This document shows, piece by piece, positions 15,391 through 23,419 of a DNA stretch of 64,000 nt. Source of the stretch: JADLGH01 sp964586675 (GTDB lineage: Bacteria > Desulfobacterota_D > UBA1144 > Nemesobacterales > UBA2774); assembly GCA_964586675.1 (NCBI GenBank), contig CAZPHQ010000003.1, positions 146,632 through 210,631 of the forward strand, in the 5' to 3' direction. A program made the translations under genes and the position numbers. The notes under the pieces are model-generated. The model ran no database searches. It was not told where the DNA came from and saw nothing but the letters and a program-made list of their open reading frames with translations. The stretch's first letter is position 1, and every line of letters starts with the position of its first letter.

Positions 15391-18074
15391 CCCATTTCGA
15401 CGATAACAGGCACCTTCAGCTCCCACGCCCCTTCCATCTCGGCCTTCACCATTCTTGAAAGAGCCTCGATCTCACCTTCGGGAACCTCGAAAAGAAGCTC
15501 GTCGTGCACCTGTAGTATCATGCGGGATTTAAACCCCCGGGCGAGCTCGTCGTGGATTCTTATCATGGCTATGTTTATGATGTCGGCGGCGGAGCCCTGA
15601 ATGGGAGTGTTCATGGCGGCGCGCTCGCCGAAACCCTTCCTGTTCCTGTCCCCGGACTTCAGCTCGGGTATCGGGCGGCGGCGGCCGAGGATAGTTTCAG
15701 CGTATCCCTTTTCAACCGCATCGGATATCGTTTTGTCTATATATTCCCTGACCTTTCCGTAACGCTTGAAGTACTCGTCTATGTAGCTCTTGGCTATAGA
15801 TACGGAAGTCCCCAGCTGCCGCGCCAGGCCGAACGCGCTTATGCCGTAGATGATGCCGAAGTTTATGCTCTTCGCGAGCCTCCTCATGTCGGGCGTTACG
15901 AGGTCTTCGGTTACCCCGAATATCTCGGCCGCGGTCCTGCTGTGAATATCGCTCCCCGTGCGGAACGCCTCTATGAGGCTTTCGTCGTCCGAAAAGTGTG
16001 CGAGAAGCCTGAGCTCTATCTGCGAATAGTCCGCCGAGAGAAGAACGCTCCCGTCGTCGGGTACGAAGGCCTCTCTTATGCGCCTCCCCTGCGCCGTTTT
16101 AATCGGTATGTTCTGAAGGTTCGGGTCGCTCGAGCTCAGCCGCCCGGTAGACGAGCCCACCCTGCTGAAAGAGGTGTGGAGCCTCCCGGTCGAAGGATTA
16201 ATAAGCCTGGGGAGAGAGTCGAGGTAGGTCGATTTCAGCTTTGAAAGCGTCCTGTGCTCGAGAACTTTTTCGGGGACTGAGTGGAACTTCCCGAGGTCAG
16301 TCAGTACTTCGACGTCCGTCGACGACTCGCCGGTTTTGGTCGTCTTCTTCTGCGGAAGACCGAGCGTATTGAAAAGGACGTCCCTCAGCTGGATCGGAGA
16401 GTTGAGATTAAACTCGTAGCCCACTTCGGCGTAGATCTCTTTTTCGAGCTCGGTGAGCCCGGCTTCGAACTCCCGTGAAAGCTCCTTCAGCTTAACAGGG
16501 TCCACCCTGACGCCGTTCATCTCTATTCGCGCGAGCACCTCTATGAATTTCAGCTCGGTCTCCATGTAAACATCGAGAACGCCCGTTCTCTCGAGCTCCG
16601 GCGCGAGCTTCTTGTAAAGCATCATCGCGACGTCCGAGTCTTCGCACGAGTAAACTTTGGCCTTCTCTATCTCGACCTCGTCGAACGGAATCCTGGTCTT
16701 ACCGGAACCCGTAACGTCCTTGTACGATATCATCATGTGGCCGAGGTATATTCTCGAAAGCTCGTCGAGGCCGTAGCTGAGCCGGGAGGAGTCGACCATG
16801 TGGGCGGCGATCATCGTATCGAACGATATGCCCATGAGAGTGATTCCGTTCCTTTCAAGGACGACGATTTCGTACTTCACATTCTGGCCGATCTTCCGGA
16901 TCGACTCGTCTTCCAGAACGGGTTTTAATTTCGAGAGCACCTGAGGGAGCGGGAGCTGCTTTAACGCAGCGTCGACGAGCGCCCTGTGGGCAACCGGTAT
17001 GTAATATGATTCGTGCGGCGCGGGGGAAAGCGTTATGCCGACAATATCCGCCAGCATAGGATCGGGGGATGTCGTTTCCAGGTCGACCGACACCTCTCCT
17101 GTTTCTCTTATCCGCTCTATTACACTTTCGAGCTCATCTTCCTTGAAAATCGCTTTATAGCCGTCATAAGAAACTATGTCGCCTGTCTCTTCGCTCACAT
17201 TTTTGGCCGCGGGCGTTTCTTCGAGCTCGCCGAGCTCACGCATGAGGTTCTTGAACTCGAGCTCGCGGAACAGGTTTCCCAGCTTCACCTTGTCGAACCC
17301 CTCGTACCTGAAAAGCGGCGCACCGATTTCCATGTCTATATCCGTCTTGATCGTCGCCAGCTGCCGGCTCATAAGCGCGTCTTCTTTCTTTTCCCGTATG
17401 AGCTTCGCCCACCTCTCGGGCAATCCCGGCGGATCGGCGAGGAGGGCTTCGAGCGAGCCGTAATTCTTTATGAGGCTTACGGCTGTTTTTTCGCCGATAC
17501 CCTTTACGCCCGGGATGTTGTCGATGGCATCTCCCGCAAGGGCGAATATATCGAGGACCTTATCCGGCGGCACGCCGTACTTTTCTATCACGTCGGCGAC
17601 GCGTGTCGTCTTGTTCTTCATCGTGTCGAGGAGCGTAATCCTGTCGGAGACGAGCTGCCCGAAATCCTTGTCGCCCGTTACGATGACTATTTCGAGATCT
17701 TCGCCCTCCATTCTCTTCGCGATCGTTCCTATTATGTCGTCCGCCTCGTACCCCTCCATCATGAACTGGGGAATATTAAAGGCGTCCACTACATCGAATA
17801 TTCTCTGGAACTGCGGGACTAGATCATCGGGCGGGGCCGACCTGTTTGCCTTGTAGAGGCTGTACATCTCGTTCCTGAACGTATCGCCCTTTGCGTCGAA
17901 CACCATCCCCAGAAGGAAAGGGTTGTAGTCCTTGATGAACTTGAAGAGCATCGAGCTGAACCCATACACGGCGTTTGTCGGGAAGCCGGAAGAGGTGCTG
18001 AGATGCCTTATTGCGTAGTATGCCCTGAATATGTACGAGCTGCCGTCGATGAGGTATAAAACCGGTTTTTCCAT
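15360..18074 (-). CDS. polA: DNA polymerase I
   Basis: This 904-residue polymerase processes Okazaki fragments and fills repair gaps. It has three domains: the 5'-3' nuclease (about 1-290, with YEADDIIGT and the helix-hairpin-helix NIPGVKGIGEKTA), the 3'-5' exonuclease (about 310-500), and the family A polymerase (about 520-904). The exonuclease looks active, with DLET, FDTMIAAHM and YSCEDSDVAM retained. Polymerase motifs are DYSQIELRLLAHFSDD (A), RLAKSINFGIIYG (B) and LQVHDELLFEV (C). The ATG at 18074 gives the usual N-terminus EKPVLYLIDGSSYIFRAY. No truncation is visible. Confidence 0.97.
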   Translation of the reverse strand: MEKPVLYLIDGSSYIFRAYYAIRHLSTSSGFPTNAVYGFSSMLFKFIKDYNPFLLGMVFDAKGDTFRNEMYSLYKANRSAPPDDLVPQFQRIFDVVDAFNIPQFMMEGYEADDIIGTIAKRMEGEDLEIVIVTGDKDFGQLVSDRITLLDTMKNKTTRVADVIEKYGVPPDKVLDIFALAGDAIDNIPGVKGIGEKTAVSLIKNYGSLEALLADPPGLPERWAKLIREKKEDALMSRQLATIKTDIDMEIGAPLFRYEGFDKVKLGNLFRELEFKNLMRELGELEETPAAKNVSEETGDIVSYDGYKAIFKEDELESVIERIRETGEVSVDLETTSPDPMLADIVGITLSPAPHESYYIPVAHRALVDAALKQLPLPQVLSKLKPVLEDESIRKIGQNVKYEIVVLERNGITLMGISFDTMIAAHMVDSSRLSYGLDELSRIYLGHMMISYKDVTGSGKTRIPFDEVEIEKAKVYSCEDSDVAMMLYKKLAPELERTGVLDVYMETELKFIEVLARIEMNGVRVDPVKLKELSREFEAGLTELEKEIYAEVGYEFNLNSPIQLRDVLFNTLGLPQKKTTKTGESSTDVEVLTDLGKFHSVPEKVLEHRTLSKLKSTYLDSLPRLINPSTGRLHTSFSRVGSSTGRLSSSDPNLQNIPIKTAQGRRIREAFVPDDGSVLLSADYSQIELRLLAHFSDDESLIEAFRTGSDIHSRTAAEIFGVTEDLVTPDMRRLAKSINFGIIYGISAFGLARQLGTSVSIAKSYIDEYFKRYGKVREYIDKTISDAVEKGYAETILGRRRPIPELKSGDRNRKGFGERAAMNTPIQGSAADIINIAMIRIHDELARGFKSRMILQVHDELLFEVPEGEIEALSRMVKAEMEGAWELKVPVIVEMGTGKNWAEAH

Positions 18075-18247
18075 AAGGGTAAAGTTTAGGAGTTTATAAG
18101 GGGGGTGTCAAAAACAGGAGAGAGATCCTGGTCGGCAGCCCAAAATCCCGTCCGGCGCCTTCCCGCACCGGACCTCTTTCCCTTTATATTTCCCCGGGAA
18201 TATAATAATATGGATATCAGTCGTACCACGCAGAGGAGGGGAAGCTC

Positions 18248-18592
18248 ATGAAATCTATTCTTATTCAGTGGATCATAAGCGCGGCGAGTCTTCTGATAGT
18301 TGCCCACATACTTCCGGGCTTTCAGGTGGACAGCATCGGGACAGCCCTTTTCGCGGCTGTCATCATAGGCCTCATAAACGCGACGATCGGCCTCTTTCTC
18401 AAGATTATCACGATCCCTCTGTCCATCCTCACTTTCGGAATATTTCTGCTGGTGATAAACGGGCTCATGCTTATGCTCGCGAGCTCGCTCGTTTCAGGAT
18501 TTAACGTCGCCGGATTCTGGACTGCCTTCTTCGCGGCGCTCATACTCGCGATCGTGATCACGCTCCTGAGGTCGCTTCTCGGCACTAAATAA
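18248..18592 (+). CDS. YvlD-like four-helix membrane protein
   Basis: The 114-residue product consists almost entirely of four hydrophobic helices, with WIISAASLLIVAHILPGF at the start. This is the pattern of the phage holin family 4/YvlD group, which are small inner-membrane proteins of unclear role. Despite the family name there are no phage genes here. The ATG follows a strong GAGGAGGGG ribosome site. A TATAAT at 18201-18206 could be the -10 element, but no good -35 accompanies it. The gene ends five bases before the alcohol dehydrogenase gene on the other strand. Confidence 0.85.
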   Translation: MKSILIQWIISAASLLIVAHILPGFQVDSIGTALFAAVIIGLINATIGLFLKIITIPLSILTFGIFLLVINGLMLMLASSLVSGFNVAGFWTAFFAALILAIVITLLRSLLGTK

Positions 18593-18597
18593 AACGT

Positions 18598-19623
18598 CTA
18601 GAGGCTCGGCTGCACTATGATTTTTATGGAATCGCGGGCTTCCTCGACCATCCTGAAGCCAAGCCCCGTTTCTGAAAGCGGGAGCCTATGCGTCACCATA
18701 TCCGCTACGTTCACGCGGCGCGCCCTTATGAGCTCAAGCGCGAGCGCCAGGTCTTCGGGCGAGGCCGCATAGGAGCTTACGGTCTTTATACCCGACCACC
18801 AGTAATCGTTGAAAGGAACAGACATTTTCGCTTCGGGACCCGACGGCGCAAAGAAGAGGATCGTCCCGCCGCTGTCGGTGAGACTGAACGCGCTTTCTAT
18901 GGCCGAAACAGCCCCCGTGCAGACTATGACCATGTCGGCGAGCCTGCCCTCGTTGAGCTCCCTTACGCGCGTGGCCACGTCGCCCCCGGCGTTTATCGCG
19001 GCGTCGGCGCCGAAATCGAGCGCGGCCCGTAGCCTGTAGTCGTTGACGTCGGTGGCCATGATGCGTCCCGCGCCGAGGGCCTTCGCGAGCTGAATGTGAA
19101 GGAGGCCCGTGATGCCGCTTCCCATGACGAGGACGCTGTCAGTCATGCCGAACCCGGCCAGGCGCTGGCCCCTTATGACGCATCCGAGAGGCTCTACGAA
19201 CGAGGCCTCGTCGTATGTGACTTCGTCCGGGAGCTTTAACACTCCCCTGTCGACATTTATAGCCGGTATGCGTATGTATTCCGAGAATCCGCCCGGGTCG
19301 AAGTGAGTTGTCCTCAGCGTTTGGCACGAGGAATGATTTCCCCTGAGGCAGTAGCGGCATGTGTTGCAGGGCACGTGATGCGTCGCTATGACGCGGTCCC
19401 CTGGGGCGAATTTCTGAACCCCTTCGCCGACTTCCGCGACTTCGCCCGCGACCTCGTGTCCGAGGACGAGCGGGGCCTTCGGGAGCCGGTACCATTCCAT
19501 GAGGTCGCTCCCGCATATGCCGCTCGCGTGGACCTTCATGAGAATCTCGCCCGGGCCGATCGAGGGCACCGGCATCTCTTCGAGCCTCACGTCGCTGTTC
19601 CTGTAGTACATGGCTACGCGCAT
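18598..19623 (-). CDS. zinc-dependent alcohol/polyol dehydrogenase
   Basis: This 341-residue medium-chain dehydrogenase/reductase oxidises an alcohol or polyol with NAD(P). It keeps the catalytic zinc ligands (CGSD and GHEVAGEV), the four-Cys structural zinc site CNTCRYCLRGNHSSC, and a Rossmann segment beginning DSVLVMGSGITG. The nearest well-known members are sorbitol dehydrogenase and L-threonine 3-dehydrogenase. The exact substrate is not clear. It lies 62 bases downstream of the LsrF-like gene, so the two probably act on the same pathway and share the promoter at 20540-20568. Confidence 0.9.
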   Translation of the reverse strand: MRVAMYYRNSDVRLEEMPVPSIGPGEILMKVHASGICGSDLMEWYRLPKAPLVLGHEVAGEVAEVGEGVQKFAPGDRVIATHHVPCNTCRYCLRGNHSSCQTLRTTHFDPGGFSEYIRIPAINVDRGVLKLPDEVTYDEASFVEPLGCVIRGQRLAGFGMTDSVLVMGSGITGLLHIQLAKALGAGRIMATDVNDYRLRAALDFGADAAINAGGDVATRVRELNEGRLADMVIVCTGAVSAIESAFSLTDSGGTILFFAPSGPEAKMSVPFNDYWWSGIKTVSSYAASPEDLALALELIRARRVNVADMVTHRLPLSETGLGFRMVEEARDSIKIIVQPSL

Positions 19624-19685
19624 AAATTTCCCCTGGGCGTTACGGATATTGTCGAACGACTCGGCTGCTTATATTCGGACCGGAT

Positions 19686-20501
19686 TTACGCGCTCGCCAC
19701 CTTTCTCGATTCTTCGCTCCTGAGAGAAAGGTAGAGGTCGTGCGCCTGCTTCGGGTTGTTGTTTTCGTGAACTATCGAGCGCACCGCTCGGAGCATCGCG
19801 ACCGGGTGGCTGTTCTGCCAGATGTTCCTTCCCATGTCTACGCCGACTGCGCCCTGCTGGATCGCGCTGTGTGTAATCTCGAATACGTCCATCTCGGTTT
19901 CGAGCTTTGGCCCGCCGGCTATCACTATCGGAGCAGGGCAGCTTCCCGTAACCTTTTCGAACTCCTCGCAGTAGTAGGTCTTCACGATGTGGGTTCCGAG
20001 CTCGGCGCATATGCGGCACGAGAGGGAAAGATACCTGGCGTCCCTCTTTTCGAGCTCCTTTCCGACGGCCGTGATACCGAGGACAGGTATGCCGTATTCC
20101 TCGCCCAGATTAATGAGCTCGGCGAGGTTGAGAAGGGTCTGCCTTTCGTGGTCGCTACCGACGAATACGGATATACCAACGCCGGCGACGTTGAGCTTTA
20201 TCGCATCCTTAAAGGACGTCGTAAGTCCCTCGTTCGAAAGGTCGGCGCCGATGATGCTCGTTCCGCCGGAAACCCTTAAAACGACGTTCGCGCCGGAATC
20301 CGGGTCGACGGAGGTGCGGAGCACGCCGCGGGTGAGCATTATGGTGTCCGCGTATGGCATAAGCGGGGCTATCGTGTCCCTAGGAACCTCGAGGCCGTGT
20401 GTCGGCCCGAGAAAATAACCATGGTCGAAGGCAAGCATAACCGCCCGTCCTGTCTTGGGGTTTATTATCCTCGCCATCCTGTTTTTCATGCCCCAGTCCA
20501 T
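19686..20501 (-). CDS. LsrF-like class I aldolase/thiolase
   Basis: The 271-residue protein strongly resembles E. coli LsrF, which in autoinducer-2 breakdown transfers acetyl to CoA from 3-hydroxy-5-phosphonooxypentane-2,4-dione. Shared stretches include DWGMKNRMARI, VMLAFDHGYFLGPT, the Schiff-base Lys in IVKTYY, and GVDMGRNIWQ. It is slightly shorter than LsrF because it lacks the first 20 or so residues. None of lsrABCDGKR is nearby. Its partner is a zinc alcohol dehydrogenase, so the true substrate may be a different phosphorylated or unphosphorylated keto sugar. The ATG at 20501 follows GGAGGTG. Confidence 0.85.
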   Translation of the reverse strand: MDWGMKNRMARIINPKTGRAVMLAFDHGYFLGPTHGLEVPRDTIAPLMPYADTIMLTRGVLRTSVDPDSGANVVLRVSGGTSIIGADLSNEGLTTSFKDAIKLNVAGVGISVFVGSDHERQTLLNLAELINLGEEYGIPVLGITAVGKELEKRDARYLSLSCRICAELGTHIVKTYYCEEFEKVTGSCPAPIVIAGGPKLETEMDVFEITHSAIQQGAVGVDMGRNIWQNSHPVAMLRAVRSIVHENNNPKQAHDLYLSLRSEESRKVASA

Positions 20502-20539
20502 ATCGCGGCACCTCCGTTTGAATGTGATTTTCTTTCAAG

Positions 20540-20568
20540 AATTTAAAGTAACGTATTGGTATTGTCAA
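20540..20568 (-). promoter_or_regulatory. promoter of the LsrF-like/alcohol dehydrogenase operon
   Basis: On the minus strand TTGACA (20568-20563) and TAAATT (20545-20540) are 17 bases apart. The predicted start is near 20533, about 30 bases ahead of the ATG. It fits the sigma-70 consensus well. Confidence 0.7.
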
Positions 20569-20610
20569 TCGATCGAAGCCGGCCTCCCGGGCCGTAAAAC
20601 CCGCCGTTAA

Positions 20611-20737
20611 AGCGATGTAAGCACTGCGAAGAGCAGGCGGACATCAAATTAGCAACTGCACATAATAGTTCATTAATATCACGTAATCTAGCCTAATTAT
20701 AACATTTTGCCGCGAGAGCGATGTAAGCAGATGCGAA
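20611..20737. repeat. pair of 13-bp direct repeats in a divergent regulatory region
   Basis: AGCGATGTAAGCA occurs at 20611-20623 and again at 20717-20729. Each is followed by TGCGAA after one or two bases. They are 106 bases apart, about ten helical turns. The second copy ends nine bases before the -35 element of the PcaC-like gene, where an activator could sit. Confidence 0.75.
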
Positions 20738-20745
20738 AATTTTAC

Positions 20746-20773
20746 TTGACTGAGGCGTTTTGAGTCTTAAATT
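20746..20773 (+). promoter_or_regulatory. promoter of the PcaC-like/hydrolase pair
   Basis: TTGACT at 20746-20751 and TAAATT at 20768-20773 are 16 bases apart. The predicted start is near 20780, followed by the ribosome site AGGAGAAAG and the ATG at 20793. Confidence 0.6.
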
Positions 20774-20792
20774 ATATTATTAGGAGAAAGCC

Positions 20793-21230
20793 ATGAGCAG
20801 ATACGAACAGGGTATTGAGAAATTCAGGGAAATCAAGGGTGAGGGCGCGGAGAAGTCCCTAGAGCGCCTGAAGTCCTTAAGCCCGGACCTCACCCGGTAC
20901 ATTATGGAATTCGCTTTCAACGACATATACAGCAGGCCCGGGCTCGACCTCCGGTCGAGGGAGATCGCCACTATAGCGGCCCTTACAGCGCTCGGGAACG
21001 CCGCCCAGCAGATCAAGGTGCATACAATATGCGCCCTGAACGTCGGGGTTACAAAGGAGGAAATAGCCGAGGTTATCCTTCAGATGGCCCTTTACGCCGG
21101 CTTTCCGGCAGCTATAAACGCCATGCAGGCTGTAAAAGAAGCTTTCGAGGAATACGACAAGCAGAACCCGGGGTCGATAAAACCGGCCGGCGGAATCGAT
21201 ATTCATAAAAAGAAAGCCATATCCGCATGA
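20793..21230 (+). CDS. carboxymuconolactone decarboxylase family protein
   Basis: This 145-residue all-helical protein resembles PcaC (4-carboxymuconolactone decarboxylase) rather than the peroxidase AhpD, because the CxxC pair of AhpD is absent. Typical stretches are SREIATIAALTALGNAAQQIKVH and GVTKEEIAEVILQMALYAGFPAAINA. Its stop overlaps the start of the hydrolase gene in an ATGA, so the two are translationally coupled. PcaC is often paired or fused with a PcaD-type hydrolase in protocatechuate degradation, and the same pairing is seen here. No other pca gene is present. Confidence 0.88.
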   Translation: MSRYEQGIEKFREIKGEGAEKSLERLKSLSPDLTRYIMEFAFNDIYSRPGLDLRSREIATIAALTALGNAAQQIKVHTICALNVGVTKEEIAEVILQMALYAGFPAAINAMQAVKEAFEEYDKQNPGSIKPAGGIDIHKKKAISA

Positions 21231-22201
21231 GAGAACCTTCGTCAGGGACCGTTAACGTTAACGGCATAAACATCTATTACGAAGTGCATGGCTCGGGCGA
21301 GCCGCTGCTCCTTATAGAGGGCCTCGGGTATTCGAGCTGGATGTGGTATAAGCAGGTCCCCGTTCTCTCGAAGAGTCACAAGGTCATAATATTCGACAAC
21401 AGGGGAGCGGGAAATACCGACAAGCCGGATTCGGAATACACGATCGAGCTCATGGCCAGAGACGCGGCCGGGCTTTTAAAAGAGATGGGAGTCGAATCGG
21501 CGCACGTGCTCGGTGTTTCCCTCGGCGGGTACGTCGCCCAGGAGCTTGCCGTAACTGAGCCGGGGATGGTCAGGAATCTCGTTCTGGTTTCGACCAACTC
21601 CGGGCCCGGGAAGCTGATCACGGGGAAGTCGCCGTTCTTCAACGGCTTCCTCAAGCTCTGGGGATTTCTACCGACCGCATTCGACTCATCGCGCGGCCCG
21701 GTCCGCCTCGAGTACGCAAAGAACGACGAGGAGCGTATGAGATACGGTCTCTCGCTCGCGTTCTCGGAAGAGTATTTCAAGAACAATTCGGATGAAATCG
21801 ACAAGATCGTGGAATGGAGGCTCGAAAACCCGCAGCCCGAATACGCCTGGAGAAGGCAGCTCTTGGCGGGCATAGGCTACGATTCGTCGCCGCGCTCTGG
21901 AGAGATTAAATCGAAGACGCTGCTCATTAACGGCGCCCAGGACAGGATTATTTCGCCCGAGAGCGCGCTTAAGTTATCCAAGCGGATACCTGACTCGACA
22001 CTTGTCGTGCTGGAGGGGGCGGGACACCTTCTCTTCATCGAACGGGCCGAGGAATTCAACGCGCATGTCCTTGGCTTCCTCAGAGATTCCGAAAAGACCG
22101 AAGAGCCTTCGGCCGACGGGATGCAAAAAGCCTTCTGGAAAAAGGTCAAAGCCCTTATGCCTTCGAAGGGCAAAAGAAAGAGCCCGAACGCGGGAAGCTG
22201 A
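21227..22201 (+). CDS. alpha/beta hydrolase (PcaD-like)
   Basis: This 324-residue alpha/beta hydrolase has the nucleophile elbow GVSLGGYVAQE, the oxyanion region GSGEPLLLIEGLGYS, the acid in NGAQDRIIS, and the catalytic His in LEGAGHLLF. The charged tail after residue 285 is longer than usual. It overlaps the PcaC-like gene by four bases, and together they look like 4-carboxymuconolactone decarboxylase plus 3-oxoadipate enol-lactonase. Many such hydrolases are generalists, so the lactonase reading rests on gene context. It is convergent with bioF at 24 bases. Confidence 0.85.
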   Translation: MREPSSGTVNVNGINIYYEVHGSGEPLLLIEGLGYSSWMWYKQVPVLSKSHKVIIFDNRGAGNTDKPDSEYTIELMARDAAGLLKEMGVESAHVLGVSLGGYVAQELAVTEPGMVRNLVLVSTNSGPGKLITGKSPFFNGFLKLWGFLPTAFDSSRGPVRLEYAKNDEERMRYGLSLAFSEEYFKNNSDEIDKIVEWRLENPQPEYAWRRQLLAGIGYDSSPRSGEIKSKTLLINGAQDRIISPESALKLSKRIPDSTLVVLEGAGHLLFIERAEEFNAHVLGFLRDSEKTEEPSADGMQKAFWKKVKALMPSKGKRKSPNAGS

Positions 22202-22224
22202 CCGAGACCGGCTTTTCACTCCGT

Positions 22225-23409
22225 CTACTTAACCCCGAGAACAGAATTCTTAGCCGCTTTGAATGCATCGAGCGCCGCGTCTATCTGGTGTTCCGTGTGG
22301 GTCGCCATGATGGTCACCCTTATCCTGCACATCCCGGGCGGCACCGACGGCGGCCTGACCGCCGGCGTGTAAACCCCCCGCTCCCTCAGAACTGACGCGA
22401 ACCTGAGCGCCGGGGCAGCCTCGCCCACGAGAACGGGAATTATCGCCGAATCGGACGGCATGACCTTGAGCCCCATTCCCTCTATTCCGGATTTGAAGCG
22501 GCGTATGAGTGTCCAGAGACGTTCCCTCCTTTCGGGCTCGTTCTCGATGATGTCGATCGCAGCGAGGGAAGCGGCGAGGGATGGCGCAGGCAGGGACGTG
22601 TCGAATATATAGCTCCTCACGCGGTTCCTTATAAAGTCGACGAGCCTCCGGCTCCCGGCTACATAGCCGCCGAGCGATCCCACTGCTTTTGAGAGCGTGC
22701 CCATGACGACAGGCACGCGCGCCTCGACGCCGAAGTGCTCGGTGGCGCCGCTGCCTCTCCTGCCGAGAACACCTGTTGCGTGCGCCTCGTCAACCATGAG
22801 CATGGCCCCGTATTTTTCGGAGAGCCCTGTAATTTCAGGGAGCGGTGCTATGTCACCGTCCATGCTGAATACTGTGTCGGTTACTACGAGCTTTCTGCAC
22901 TTTCTGTCGCTGTCCTCGCGAAGGAGCGATTCGAGGTGGTCAGCGTCGAGGTGTTGATAGATTTTAATATCGGCCTTCGAGAGCCTGCACCCGTCTATTA
23001 TCGAGGCGTGGTTGAGCTCGTCGCTGTAGACGACGTCGCCCTCGCCGACGAGCGATGATACGGTGCCGACGTTGGCCAGGTATCCCGAGCTGAACAGTAT
23101 GGCGGCTTCGGTTTTTTTAAAACGGGCGATGCGGTCTTCGAGCTCATGGTGAAGATCGGTGCTCCCGCTTACGAGACGAGAGCCACCGGAGCCAGTGCCA
23201 TATTTTTCGAGCGCCTCACTCGCGGCCTTTTTCACCACCGGGTCCACCGAAAGCCCTAGGTATCCGTTCGAGCCGAGGAGAATGTAGCTCTTGCCATCTA
23301 TAGTTATCTCGGGGGCCTGCCCTGTTTCGAGCTCTGTCAGGACGCGGAAGAGGTCTTTCTCCCTTATACGCGTCAAATCGTCTTCAATCCAGTCGAGTGG
23401 GTGTTTCAT
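22225..23409 (-). CDS. bioF: 8-amino-7-oxononanoate synthase
   Basis: BioF condenses pimeloyl-ACP or pimeloyl-CoA with alanine, using PLP, in the first committed step of the biotin rings. The PLP Lys lies in GTLSKAVGSLGG. MVDEAHATGVLGRRG and FSSGYLANVG are also typical. I chose the ATG at 23409 (394 residues), ten bases after the bioA stop. A GTG at 23445 would overlap bioA by 26 bases and add 12 residues with no family support. It is the last gene of a bioB-bioA-bioF operon. Confidence 0.95.
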   Translation of the reverse strand: MKHPLDWIEDDLTRIREKDLFRVLTELETGQAPEITIDGKSYILLGSNGYLGLSVDPVVKKAASEALEKYGTGSGGSRLVSGSTDLHHELEDRIARFKKTEAAILFSSGYLANVGTVSSLVGEGDVVYSDELNHASIIDGCRLSKADIKIYQHLDADHLESLLREDSDRKCRKLVVTDTVFSMDGDIAPLPEITGLSEKYGAMLMVDEAHATGVLGRRGSGATEHFGVEARVPVVMGTLSKAVGSLGGYVAGSRRLVDFIRNRVRSYIFDTSLPAPSLAASLAAIDIIENEPERRERLWTLIRRFKSGIEGMGLKVMPSDSAIIPVLVGEAAPALRFASVLRERGVYTPAVRPPSVPPGMCRIRVTIMATHTEHQIDAALDAFKAAKNSVLGVK

Positions 23410-23419
23410 AGCGTAAGAC

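Noticed and set aside
18248..18592. Phage holin, and therefore a prophage remnant
   Set aside because: The YvlD group shares a family name with holins but is a common chromosomal membrane protein, and no phage gene is nearby.
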